Assembly: GCA_947454665.1 (NCBI GenBank)
Contig: CANGMU010000002.1
Location: forward strand, 1-32,275
Reading direction: 5' to 3'
DNA from: Pseudomonadota bacterium
GTDB taxonomy: Bacteria > Pseudomonadota > Gammaproteobacteria > Steroidobacterales > Steroidobacteraceae
DNA length: 32,275 nt
Shown here piece after piece: positions 7,213-15,192 of this stretch. Both the position numbers and the translations under genes were made by a program. The notes under the pieces are model-generated. The model was given only the letters and a program-made list of their open reading frames with translations. It made no database searches and had not been told where the DNA came from. Every line of letters begins with the position of its first letter. The stretch's first letter is position 1.

Positions 7213-9159
7213 ATGGCCCCCAAGGTCAGCATCAAGAACTTCTTCCGAGAGCAGCGGCTGTTCCAGCAGCGCATGCTCGTGGCCACGATCCTCATCGGCG
7301 CGGCAGCGCTGGTTCTGTTCGGGCGACTGTTCCTGTTGCAGGTCGTCCGCTACGACTATTACCTCGAACAGTCGCAAGGCAACCGCGCGCGACTGGATCC
7401 GATCCCCGCGAGTCGCGGCCTGATCCGCGACCGCAACGGCGTGGTGATGGCCGACAACCAGGCCGCTTACCAGCTGGAGCTGGTGCGCGAACAGGTGACG
7501 GACCTGGATGGCACGCTGAAGGGGCTCGCCTCGCTGCAGCTCATCCCCGAAGACGGACTCGCCGACATCAAGCGACTGGTGAAATCACGCCGCGGCTTCG
7601 AAGGCGTGCCCATCCGGCTGCGACTGACGGAAGAAGAGCTCTCGCGCTTCGCCGTGAACCGTCATCGCTTCCCGGGTGTCGACATCCGCACGCGGCTCAC
7701 GCGGGCCTACCCCTACGGCGAACTCGGCGTGCACGCGCTGGGCTATGTCGCCGCGATCAGCGAAGCAGACCTGCCACGCATCGACCGCAGCGCCTATGCG
7801 GGCACGACGCTGATCGGCAAGCTCGGCGTCGAAAGCGCGCGCGAGAAGGAACTGCACGGCACCAACGGCTTCCGCGAAGTGCTCGTCAACGCGCAGGGTC
7901 GCTCGGTGCAGAAAGCGGGCGCCTTCGCGCCGGACCTGCGGTCACGCGCACCGAAGGCCGGCTCCGACATCATCCTGTCGATCGATCTGGCAGCCCAGCA
8001 GGCTGCGGAAGAAGGCCTGAAGGGACGTCGCGGCGCAGTGGTCGCTATCGATCCGGCCACGGGGGACGTGCTCGCGCTGGCGAGCCATCCAGGTTTCGAC
8101 CCGAGTCTCTTCGGTCGCGGCCTCACACGCGCCGAATACCACGAGCTCTCGTCGGACATCGACCGCCCACTGTTCAACCGCGCGCTGCGCGGCACCTATC
8201 CGGCGGGCTCTACCGTCAAACCCGTCATCTCGCTGGCCGGCCTCCATTACGGGGCGGTCACGGCAGATGAACCGATCTACTGCCCGGGTTCGTGGATGCT
8301 GCGGGGTTACGCCAAGCCCTTTCGCGAAGGCCGCGGCGGCACGCACCACGCGATCGCGATGGAAGATGCGATCGCCAAATCCTGCGACGTCTATTTCTAC
8401 GAACTCGCGCACCGGCTCGAGGTGGACCATCTGTCGGAGTTCATGGCGCCCTTCGGTTACGGCAAGCCCACCGGCATCGATATCGCCGGAGAGCTGTCGG
8501 GCATCCTGCCCTCGAAGGACTGGAAGAAGCAGCGCTTCAAGCGTCGCGCGGACCAGATCTGGTTCCCGGGCGAAACCGTGAACATGGGCATCGGCCAGGG
8601 CTACCTGACGGTCACGCCGATGGAACAGGCGAGCATGATCGCAACAGTTGCCGCGCGCGGAAAGCGCTTCAAGCCGCGGCTGGTCACGGCGATGCGCGAC
8701 CCGGAAACCGGCGTCGTCACAAAGGTCGAGCCCGAAGTGCTGGCCTCGGTGCCAGGCATCCCCGAGAAGGACTGGGACCGCGTGTTCGCCGGCATGGTGG
8801 GCACTATCCAGCGAGGCACGGCGGCCCAGCCGGCCGCCAACATGGCACACACCGCCTATACCGTGGCCGGCAAGACCGGCACGGCACAGGTGGTGTCCAT
8901 CGCCGCCAACGAAAAACTCGACAAGCGACTGGAAGAGCGCCAGCGCGACCACTCCTGGTTCGTCGCTTTCGCACCGGTCGAGGCGCCGCGCATCGCGCTC
9001 GTCGTACTGGTCGAGAATGGCGGCTTCGGCGCCGCGGCAGCCGCACCGATCGCGCGTCGCGTGCTCGACGCCTACCTGTTGCCGAAGAACGCGAGCACGC
9101 AGCCGCCGCCCGGTGCATCGACAGCGGACAAAGACATCGACCCGGAGACGGCCGAATGA
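7213..9159 (+). CDS. mrdA: Peptidoglycan D,D-transpeptidase PBP2 (class B PBP)
   Basis: A 648-residue class B penicillin-binding protein that cross-links new glycan strands during side-wall growth. One membrane anchor lies at about residues 22-45, followed by the pedestal domain with SRGLIRDRNG near residue 70. The transpeptidase motifs are complete: nucleophile S333 and K336 (STVK), S390-C391-D392 (the SxD form typical of PBP2), and K554-T555-G556. The frame extends upstream to 7144 inside mreD; the ATG at 7213, 20 bases after the mreD stop, gives a family-like start. The stop overlaps the rodA ATG (ATGA), fitting the fixed pairing of PBP2 with RodA. Confidence 0.97.
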   Translation: MAPKVSIKNFFREQRLFQQRMLVATILIGAAALVLFGRLFLLQVVRYDYYLEQSQGNRARLDPIPASRGLIRDRNGVVMADNQAAYQLELVREQVTDLDGTLKGLASLQLIPEDGLADIKRLVKSRRGFEGVPIRLRLTEEELSRFAVNRHRFPGVDIRTRLTRAYPYGELGVHALGYVAAISEADLPRIDRSAYAGTTLIGKLGVESAREKELHGTNGFREVLVNAQGRSVQKAGAFAPDLRSRAPKAGSDIILSIDLAAQQAAEEGLKGRRGAVVAIDPATGDVLALASHPGFDPSLFGRGLTRAEYHELSSDIDRPLFNRALRGTYPAGSTVKPVISLAGLHYGAVTADEPIYCPGSWMLRGYAKPFREGRGGTHHAIAMEDAIAKSCDVYFYELAHRLEVDHLSEFMAPFGYGKPTGIDIAGELSGILPSKDWKKQRFKRRADQIWFPGETVNMGIGQGYLTVTPMEQASMIATVAARGKRFKPRLVTAMRDPETGVVTKVEPEVLASVPGIPEKDWDRVFAGMVGTIQRGTAAQPAANMAHTAYTVAGKTGTAQVVSIAANEKLDKRLEERQRDHSWFVAFAPVEAPRIALVVLVENGGFGAAAAAPIARRVLDAYLLPKNASTQPPPGASTADKDIDPETAE

Positions 9160-10295
9160 TCCGCCAGCCGGTCGAATCCCCCTCCGCGCGCCGCACGATC
9201 ACCATCGCCACGCGCCTGCTGCTCGCGCTGCAGCTCGACGGGCCGCTGCTCGTCGGCCTCGGCCTGATCGCCTGCTTCGGCCTCGTGGTGCTGTACAGCG
9301 CCTCGGGTCAGGACATGGGCAAGATGGTCCGCGCCGTGCTGCACCTGTGCCTCGGCACGGCGGCGATGCTCGGCCTCGCGCAGGTACGGCCCCAGCTGCT
9401 GCGCCGCGTGGCGCCCTGGCTGTATGGATTCGGCGTGTTCCTGCTGGTCGTAGTGTTCGTGGAAGGCGAAATCGGCAAGGGCGCGCAGCGCTGGCTCGAC
9501 CTGGGCTTCATCCGCTTCCAGCCTTCCGAGATCCTCAAGATCGCCGTGCCGATGGCCTGCGCCTGGTACCTGCAGGAGCGGCCCCTGCCGCCCTCGGCGA
9601 AATCGCTGGGCGTGCTGGCCGCGATCATCCTCGTGCCCTCGGCGCTCATCATCAAGCAGCCGGACCTTGGCACCGCGCTGCTCATCATGGCCGCGGGCAC
9701 CATGGTCATCATCATGGCGGGCCTTCCGGTGTGGATCATGCTCGCCGGCCTGCTCGCCGGATCGGGCGCGGCGTGGTTCGCATGGGCGCACCTGCTGCAC
9801 GACTACCAGCGTGAACGCGTGCTGACCTTCATCGACCCGCAGAACGATCCGCTGGGCTCCGGTTACCACATCATCCAGTCGCAGATCGCCATCGGTTCGG
9901 GCGGCGTGTTCGGCAAGGGCTGGATGAACGGCTCTCAGGCCCAGCTCGATTACCTGCCCGAGCGGCACACCGACTTCATCTTCGCGGTGATCGGCGAGGA
10001 ATTCGGCATGCTCGGCCAGATGCTGCTGGTCCTGCTGTACCTCTTCGTCGTGGCCCGTGCGCTGTATCTCACTTCGCAGATGCAGGACACCTTCGCGCGC
10101 CTGCTGGCATCCAGCCTCGCGCTCACCTTCTTCGTGTACGTCTTCATCAACACGGGCATGGTCAGCGGCCTGCTGCCGGTGGTCGGCGTACCCTTGCCGC
10201 TCGTGAGTTATGGCGGCACCTCCATGGTGACCCTGCTGGCGGGCTTCGGTATCCTCATGTCGCTCTACTCCCATCGCAAGCTCGTCGGTACGTGA
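9156..10295 (+). CDS. rodA: Peptidoglycan glycosyltransferase RodA (SEDS family)
   Basis: A 379-residue polytopic SEDS protein with about ten hydrophobic segments. It polymerises lipid II in the elongasome together with PBP2. Family motifs: FQPSEILKIA around residue 125, KQPDLGTALLI near 167, the extracellular loop DPLGSGYHIIQSQIAIGSGG, and LPERHTDFIFAVIGEEFG, which holds the catalytic-loop aspartate. The last membrane segments contain the PLPLVSYGGTSM motif. The ATG at 9156 overlaps the mrdA stop; the much longer upstream extension of this frame lies inside mrdA and is spurious. The stop in turn overlaps the mltB GTG start. Confidence 0.97.
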   Translation: MIRQPVESPSARRTITIATRLLLALQLDGPLLVGLGLIACFGLVVLYSASGQDMGKMVRAVLHLCLGTAAMLGLAQVRPQLLRRVAPWLYGFGVFLLVVVFVEGEIGKGAQRWLDLGFIRFQPSEILKIAVPMACAWYLQERPLPPSAKSLGVLAAIILVPSALIIKQPDLGTALLIMAAGTMVIIMAGLPVWIMLAGLLAGSGAAWFAWAHLLHDYQRERVLTFIDPQNDPLGSGYHIIQSQIAIGSGGVFGKGWMNGSQAQLDYLPERHTDFIFAVIGEEFGMLGQMLLVLLYLFVVARALYLTSQMQDTFARLLASSLALTFFVYVFINTGMVSGLLPVVGVPLPLVSYGGTSMVTLLAGFGILMSLYSHRKLVGT

Positions 10296-11335
10296 ACCGC
10301 CGCCGCACGCTCCTGCTCTTCGCCCTGTCGACGCCGCTGCTGCTGGCCGCGGGGGCCCAGGCTGCCTCCGGCAAGCGACCCAAAGTTGTCGCGCCACGCG
10401 CGCGCTTCGACCTCGATCGCGCCGACATCCGGGACTTCGCCGCGCGTGCTGCGACACGCACCGGCATGAGCGTGGACGCCGTGCTGTCGCTGTTGGGCGA
10501 GGCCTCGCCGCAATCCTCCATCCTCGACGCGATGTCGCGGCCTGCGGAGTCAGTGCTGCCGTGGTGGCAGTACCGTGAGCGCTTCCTCACGAGTGCGCGC
10601 ATCGATGCAGGACTCGCCTTCTGGGCAAAGCACGCAGAGCTGCTCGATGCCGTCGAGCGCGAGCGCGGCGTGCCGGCCGAATACCTGGTATCCATCCTCG
10701 GCGTCGAGACGCATTACGGCCGCATCGTCGGGCGTTACCGCGTGCTCGATGCCCTCACGACGCTCGGCTTCGACTATCCGGCCCGGGCCGCCTACTTCCG
10801 CAGCGAGCTCGAGGAATTCCTGCTGCTGGCCCGCGAGGACCAGCTCGACCCGCTTGCCACCAAGGGCTCCTACGCGGGTGCCATGGGTGCACCGCAGTTC
10901 ATGCCGTCGAGCATCCGCCGCTTTGCAGTGGACAGCGGCGGCAAGGGCCACCGCGACCTCTGGCAGGACTGGCATGACGTGTTCGCCAGCGTCGCGAACT
11001 ACCTCGCCCTGCAAGGCTGGAAGCAAGGGGAGCCAGTGCTGGCCAACGCACGGCGCGAAGGCGAAGCCGATGACCCGCTGGCCTTCCGGCTGTTGCTGGC
11101 CGATTCGCTCGGTGCGATCCGCGGCCGCGGCTATGCGGTCGATTCGACGCAGCCCGACAGCGCACCGGCCCTGCTGGTGCCGGCCGAACAGGCAGACAGC
11201 CTCGGCTGGCGCGTCGGCTTCAACAACTTCTACGTCATCACGCGTTACAACCGCAGCCCGCGCTATGCGATGGCTGTGCATGACCTCGCCACAGCGCTGC
11301 GCGACGGCCGCGACACGATGGAGTCCGCGACATGA
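10292..11335 (+). CDS. mltB: Membrane-bound lytic murein transglycosylase B
   Basis: A 347-residue periplasmic lytic transglycosylase that cleaves glycan strands to leave 1,6-anhydromuramyl ends. After an N-terminal hydrophobic signal (TLLLFALSTPLLLAAGAQA) without an obvious lipobox cysteine comes the SLT family 3 fold. The catalytic glutamate is E139 in GVETHYGR, and KGSYAGAMGAPQFMPSS around residue 190 matches the substrate-binding region. The absence of a lipobox suggests a soluble or signal-anchored form, unlike E. coli MltB, which is a lipoprotein. The GTG start at 10292 overlaps the rodA stop (GTGA), and the stop overlaps the rlpA ATG. Confidence 0.94.
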   Translation: MNRRRTLLLFALSTPLLLAAGAQAASGKRPKVVAPRARFDLDRADIRDFAARAATRTGMSVDAVLSLLGEASPQSSILDAMSRPAESVLPWWQYRERFLTSARIDAGLAFWAKHAELLDAVERERGVPAEYLVSILGVETHYGRIVGRYRVLDALTTLGFDYPARAAYFRSELEEFLLLAREDQLDPLATKGSYAGAMGAPQFMPSSIRRFAVDSGGKGHRDLWQDWHDVFASVANYLALQGWKQGEPVLANARREGEADDPLAFRLLLADSLGAIRGRGYAVDSTQPDSAPALLVPAEQADSLGWRVGFNNFYVITRYNRSPRYAMAVHDLATALRDGRDTMESAT

Positions 11336-12231
11336 CACCACACCTGCGCTGGAGATCGCCCGGTTGGCTGTCACTGCTGGCACTGCTGGCCTCGTGCAGC
11401 GGCACGCCCCAGCATCCTGCGCCGCCGGTATCGGCTGCACCCGCCATCGCACGGCCTGCACCCTCGCCCGCTCCGCCGGCCGCGCTGCCAGCTCCACCGC
11501 CGCGCGCGTCGGGCACCGTGCCGACGCCCGCGGAACTCGCCGCCATTCCGGACGCCGTGCCGCGCGTGGAGCCGCGCGCCGCGCTGGGCAATCCACCGTT
11601 CTATGACGTGGCCGGCAAGCGTTATTTCGTGCTCGCCTCGGCCGAGGGTTACAAGGAACGCGGCGTCGCGTCCTGGTACGGCCCGACCTTCCACGAGAAG
11701 AACGCCTCCAACGGCGATGCCTATGACATGTACGCCATGTCGGCCGCGCACAAGACGCTGCCGCTGCCCGCCTATGTGCGCGTGACGAACCTCGCCAACG
11801 GGCGCAGTGTCGTCGTGCGCGTGAACGACCGCGGCCCCTTCGTCGGCACGCGCCTGATCGATCTGTCGTACACGGCGGCCTGGAAGCTGGACATGCTCCG
11901 CCAGGGCACGGCTTTCGTGGAAATCGAAGCGATCGTGCCGGGGTCGCTTGCCGCGGCCGCAGCGGGCGTGACACCGACCGCACCGACGACGATCGCCGCC
12001 ACTGCCACACTCTACATCCAGGCAGGCGCTTTCGGCGTCGAAGACAATGCGCGCCGCCTTGCCGATCGGCTCCGCGCCGCGGGTATTGGCGAGGTCGCGC
12101 TGCGCGCACCCAGCGGCAACAGCCGGCTCTGGCGCGTGCGCGTCGGCCCTGTTGCCGACGTCGCCGCTTACGACCGCGTGATCACCCAATTGCAGGGGCT
12201 GGGCGTCGAAGGACGCCTGGCCTCCGACTGA
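11332..12231 (+). CDS. rlpA: Septal-ring lytic transglycosylase lipoprotein RlpA
   Basis: A 299-residue outer-membrane lipoprotein. The signal ends in a lipobox L19-A20-S21-C22. A long Pro/Ala-rich linker (about residues 25-75) follows, then the double-psi beta-barrel catalytic domain at about 110-200 with GVASWYGPTFHEK..SNG, and RVNDRGPFVGTRLIDLS containing the family aspartate. A SPOR domain at about 222-299 (YIQAGAF...LWRVRVGPV) binds denuded glycan at division sites. RlpA of Pseudomonas cleaves naked glycan strands; this copy has the same architecture. The start overlaps the mltB stop (ATGA), and 28 bases separate it from dacA. Confidence 0.95.
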   Translation: MTPHLRWRSPGWLSLLALLASCSGTPQHPAPPVSAAPAIARPAPSPAPPAALPAPPPRASGTVPTPAELAAIPDAVPRVEPRAALGNPPFYDVAGKRYFVLASAEGYKERGVASWYGPTFHEKNASNGDAYDMYAMSAAHKTLPLPAYVRVTNLANGRSVVVRVNDRGPFVGTRLIDLSYTAAWKLDMLRQGTAFVEIEAIVPGSLAAAAAGVTPTAPTTIAATATLYIQAGAFGVEDNARRLADRLRAAGIGEVALRAPSGNSRLWRVRVGPVADVAAYDRVITQLQGLGVEGRLASD

Positions 12232-12259
12232 CACCGACTTCTTGCTGGAGATTCCCCGG

Positions 12260-13444
12260 ATGAAAGCCTTCCTTGCCACCGCCGCCCTCGTGGCCACGCT
12301 GGCCACGGCCCAGACGCCCTCGCTCGTCACGCCGCCCACTGCGGCGGTCATCGCCGCCATGCCGTTGCCGGCGCCACCTGTCGTGCCGACCAACGCCTAT
12401 GTGCTGATCGATTACGACACCGGCCGCGTGCTCGCCGCGCAAAAGGCCGACGATCGCCTGCCGCCCGCGAGCATCACCAAGGTCATGGCGAGCTATGTCG
12501 TGCTGACGGCGGTGCGTGAAAAGCGCCTGCGCCTCGATGAGCAGGTCGTCATCAGCGAGCACGCCTGGCGCGCTGGCGGCGCGGCTTCCGGCGGTTCGAC
12601 GACCTTCCTCAAGGTCGGCTCGACGGTTCCGGCCGACGTGCTCATCAAGGGCATGATCATCCAGTCCGGCAACGACGCCACGATCGCGCTCGCCGAGCGA
12701 GTCGCCGGCACGGAGTCCGCGTTCGTCGAAATGATGAATCAGTACGCCGCACGCCTCGGGCTCAAGAACACGCACTTCGACAACAGCTGGGGCGACCACT
12801 CGCCGAACCACTACTCAACGGCGCATGACCTCGCGCTGCTCGGCCAGGCGCTGATTCGCGACTTCCCAGAGGACTACAAGATCTATTCGATGCGCGAATT
12901 CGTATGGAACGGGATCAAACAGCAGAATCGCAATGGCCTGCTCGGGCGCGACCCATCCGTCGACGGCATCAAGACCGGCCACACGGATGCTGCGAAGTAT
13001 TGCCTGCTGAGTTCCGCAAAACGCGATGGCCAGCGGCTGATCTCCACGGTGCTGGGTTCCGACAAGATCAAGGACCGCGAGGACGCCAGCGCCGCGCTGC
13101 TGAATTATGGCTTCACGCATTTCGAAACGATGAAGCTGCAGGCGGGCAATACGGCGATCCTGAAGCCGCGCGTCTACAAGGGTGCCGAGGATTTCGTGCC
13201 GGTCGGCACGGCACGCGATGCCTTTGCGTCGGTCCAGCGCGGCCAGGGTGGCGCGATCCAGAAGAACGCCGAAGTGAAGGGCACGCTGCTCGCGCCGATC
13301 AAGAAAGGCACCACGGTCGGCGAGCTGACGCTGAAATCGGGCAACCAGGTCGTCGCGCGCATCCCGCTCGTCGCCCTGGCCGACGTGCCGGAGGCAGGCT
13401 TCTTCGGCCGCCTCTACGACACCGTGAAGCTCTGGTTCAACTGA
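12260..13444 (+). CDS. dacA: D-alanyl-D-alanine carboxypeptidase (PBP5/6 type)
   Basis: A 394-residue low-molecular-weight PBP that removes the terminal D-Ala of pentapeptides and so limits cross-linking. It has an N-terminal signal peptide (KAFLATAALVATLATAQ) and the peptidase S11 motifs S71-I-T-K74, S136-G-N138 and K238-T-G240. A C-terminal beta domain follows, and the final amphipathic helix (FFGRLYDTVKLWFN) is the usual inner-membrane anchor. The frame opens at a TTG (12242), but the ATG at 12260 has a GGAG ribosome site about 10 bases upstream and gives a clean signal peptide. It closes the elongation cluster and meets the next gene tail to tail with a four-base gap. Confidence 0.96.
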   Translation: MKAFLATAALVATLATAQTPSLVTPPTAAVIAAMPLPAPPVVPTNAYVLIDYDTGRVLAAQKADDRLPPASITKVMASYVVLTAVREKRLRLDEQVVISEHAWRAGGAASGGSTTFLKVGSTVPADVLIKGMIIQSGNDATIALAERVAGTESAFVEMMNQYAARLGLKNTHFDNSWGDHSPNHYSTAHDLALLGQALIRDFPEDYKIYSMREFVWNGIKQQNRNGLLGRDPSVDGIKTGHTDAAKYCLLSSAKRDGQRLISTVLGSDKIKDREDASAALLNYGFTHFETMKLQAGNTAILKPRVYKGAEDFVPVGTARDAFASVQRGQGGAIQKNAEVKGTLLAPIKKGTTVGELTLKSGNQVVARIPLVALADVPEAGFFGRLYDTVKLWFN

Positions 13445-13448
13445 CCGT

Positions 13449-14378
13449 TCAGGGGCGCTGGCCTGACCGGTACAGCGCTCGCAGCAGGTCGCTCGGCGTG
13501 ATGATGCCGCAGAGCCTGCGCTCGGCATCGACGATCGGAATGTGGTGGTGGCCCTCTTCCGCGAAGAGCGGCAAGAGGTCGGTCACCGGGCGATGGTCGC
13601 TGGCCACGCTCACCTGGCGCGACATGATGTCGCCGACCACGACAGACTTGCCGCTGTGCAGGCCCTGCTCGGCACGCCTGAAATCGGCCACCGTCACGAT
13701 GCCCACGATGTGTCGCGCCGGGTCGACGACAGGCAGTACCTTGATGTGCCGCGCATGCAGCAGCTCCCGAGCCTCGTGCAGCGGAGTGCCGACATCAGCC
13801 ACAATCAAGTCGCGGGACATCACGTCCATACAGCGCAGGCTGTCGAGCTTGCGGCCATAGGCATCTGCCATGGGCGCAGCCGGCACCGGCTGCGGCACAA
13901 CGCGGTGCGGATAGCGGCGCCCGGTGAGCGCGTTGTACGCCATGCCTGCCAGAACCAGCACGATCGAATCCGCCAGCACCGGAAAGAAGGGATAGCGCAG
14001 CGACGAGGTCTGCGTCAGCACCACCAGAAGCGCGACCGCACCGCCGGGCGGATGCAGGCAGCGCGCGAAGCTCATCGCGAGGATGGCGCAACCGACCGCC
14101 AGGCCACCGGCCCAGGCCGCATCCGGCACCAGCAGGCCCACGGCAAGACCAACCATCGCGGAGAGCGTATTGCCCCCGATGACTGGCCAGGGTTGCGCCA
14201 GCGGGCTGGATGGCAGGGCGAAGACCAGCACGGCACTTGCACCGATGGGCGCAACCAGCCAGGGCGATACGCCGGTGAACTGCGCGAGGCTGCGGCAAAT
14301 CAGCCCGGCGACCAGCACGCCCAGCGCGGCACCCGCCGCAGCCCGGAACTGTTCGCGACGATTGACCGTGACGGTCAT
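13449..14378 (-). CDS. HPP family membrane protein with two C-terminal CBS domains
   Basis: A 309-residue protein. Residues 1-155 form four or five hydrophobic segments of the HPP family, including the defining H109-P110-P111 in ARCLHPPGGA. After a short linker come two CBS domains, about 184-238 (starting MDVMSRDLIV) and 250-306 (starting VGDIMSRQVSV); such pairs usually bind adenine nucleotides. Some plant and cyanobacterial HPP proteins are linked to nitrite transport, but no such link is visible here and the substrate is unknown. The ATG at 14378 overlaps the tadA stop (ATGA); the longer upstream frame lies inside tadA. It is the last gene of a five-gene minus-strand run. Confidence 0.88.
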   Translation of the reverse strand: MTVTVNRREQFRAAAGAALGVLVAGLICRSLAQFTGVSPWLVAPIGASAVLVFALPSSPLAQPWPVIGGNTLSAMVGLAVGLLVPDAAWAGGLAVGCAILAMSFARCLHPPGGAVALLVVLTQTSSLRYPFFPVLADSIVLVLAGMAYNALTGRRYPHRVVPQPVPAAPMADAYGRKLDSLRCMDVMSRDLIVADVGTPLHEARELLHARHIKVLPVVDPARHIVGIVTVADFRRAEQGLHSGKSVVVGDIMSRQVSVASDHRPVTDLLPLFAEEGHHHIPIVDAERRLCGIITPSDLLRALYRSGQRP

Positions 14379-14833
14379 GTGCGGCGCTGCGCGAAAAACC
14401 GCGAGAGCAGCGCGCCGCATTCGGCCTCGAGCACGCCACCGAAGACATCGACGCGGTGGTTCAGGCCGGACAGCGTGAAGATATTCGTCAGGCTGCCCGC
14501 GGCACCGGCCTTCGGATCGAAGGCCCCGAAGACGACGCGCCGTACGCGCGCATGGATGATCGCCGACGCGCACATCACGCAGGGTTCCAGTGTCACGTAG
14601 AGCACCGTGTCGGTCAGTCGATAACTCTGCAGGGCACGACCACCAGCACGCAGCGCGACGATCTCTGCATGGCCCGTCGGGTCATGGCAGGCGATCGGGT
14701 TGTTGGCGCCCTCCGCGATGATGCGATCGCCCTGCACGAGCACGGCGCCCACAGGCACCTCGCCCGCATCCGCCGCGACCTGCGCCAGCTGGATCGCATG
14801 ACGCATGAAGTCGACGTCGGTCGGCGGCGGCAT
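14375..14833 (-). CDS. tadA: tRNA-specific adenosine deaminase TadA
   Basis: A 152-residue zinc deaminase that converts A34 to inosine in tRNA(Arg) with anticodon ACG, which is needed to read CGN codons. The zinc site is complete: H55 and the proton-shuttling E57 in GHAE, and C85/C88 in EPCVMC. The NPIACHDPTGHAE and GSLTNIF segments are typical of TadA rather than of cytidine or guanine deaminases. The ATG at 14833 shares one base with the stop of the upstream gene (TGATG), so translation is probably coupled. The larger frame upstream belongs to the neighbouring gene in another phase. Confidence 0.94.
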   Translation of the reverse strand: MPPPTDVDFMRHAIQLAQVAADAGEVPVGAVLVQGDRIIAEGANNPIACHDPTGHAEIVALRAGGRALQSYRLTDTVLYVTLEPCVMCASAIIHARVRRVVFGAFDPKAGAAGSLTNIFTLSGLNHRVDVFGGVLEAECGALLSRFFAQRRT

Positions 14834-15189
14834 CAGCGGCCCTGCTTCAGCAGCTCCGCCCAGGATGCCGCATCGAAGCCGGCGCCAAGCACGCCATCGG
14901 CATCGATCACGGGGCGGCGGATCATCGACGGCTGCGCGAGCATCAGGTCCACGGCGCGCTCGCGCGTGAGGCCTTCGCGTGCCGCGTCGGGCAACTTGCG
15001 GAAGGTCGTGCCGGCGCGGTTGATCACCCGCTCCCAGCCCAGCGCATCGCACCAGGCTTCAAGGCGCGCACGGTCGATCCCCGCGTGCTTGTAATCGTGG
15101 AAGTCGTGCGCGATGCCCTGCGCTTCCAGCCAGGCCCGCGCCTTTTTCATCGTGTCGCAGTTGCGGATGCCGAAGATCGTCGTCGCCAC
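14833..15189 (-). CDS. ArsC/Spx-fold protein of the YffB type
   Basis: A 118-residue thioredoxin-fold protein of the ArsC family. The N-terminus FGIRNCDTMKKA with C11, the FHDYK segment, and the late MIRRPVID motif match the YffB branch, whose cellular role is not settled; a glutathione-dependent thiol reductase role has been proposed. It is too short to be Spx of Firmicutes and lacks a resistance-operon context, so a true arsenate reductase is unlikely. It starts with GTG at 15189, three bases after the stop of the upstream transporter, and runs into tadA with a one-base overlap. Confidence 0.88.
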   Translation of the reverse strand: MATTIFGIRNCDTMKKARAWLEAQGIAHDFHDYKHAGIDRARLEAWCDALGWERVINRAGTTFRKLPDAAREGLTRERAVDLMLAQPSMIRRPVIDADGVLGAGFDAASWAELLKQGR

Positions 15190-15192
15190 GGC

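Noticed and set aside
9072..10457. 461-codon minus-strand frame opposite rodA
   Set aside because: Composition is His/Arg/Gln-rich and low-complexity, no motif; rodA on the other strand is certain.
14833..15189. Calling the ArsC-fold protein an arsenate reductase
   Set aside because: The sequence is YffB-like and there are no arsenic-resistance genes nearby.
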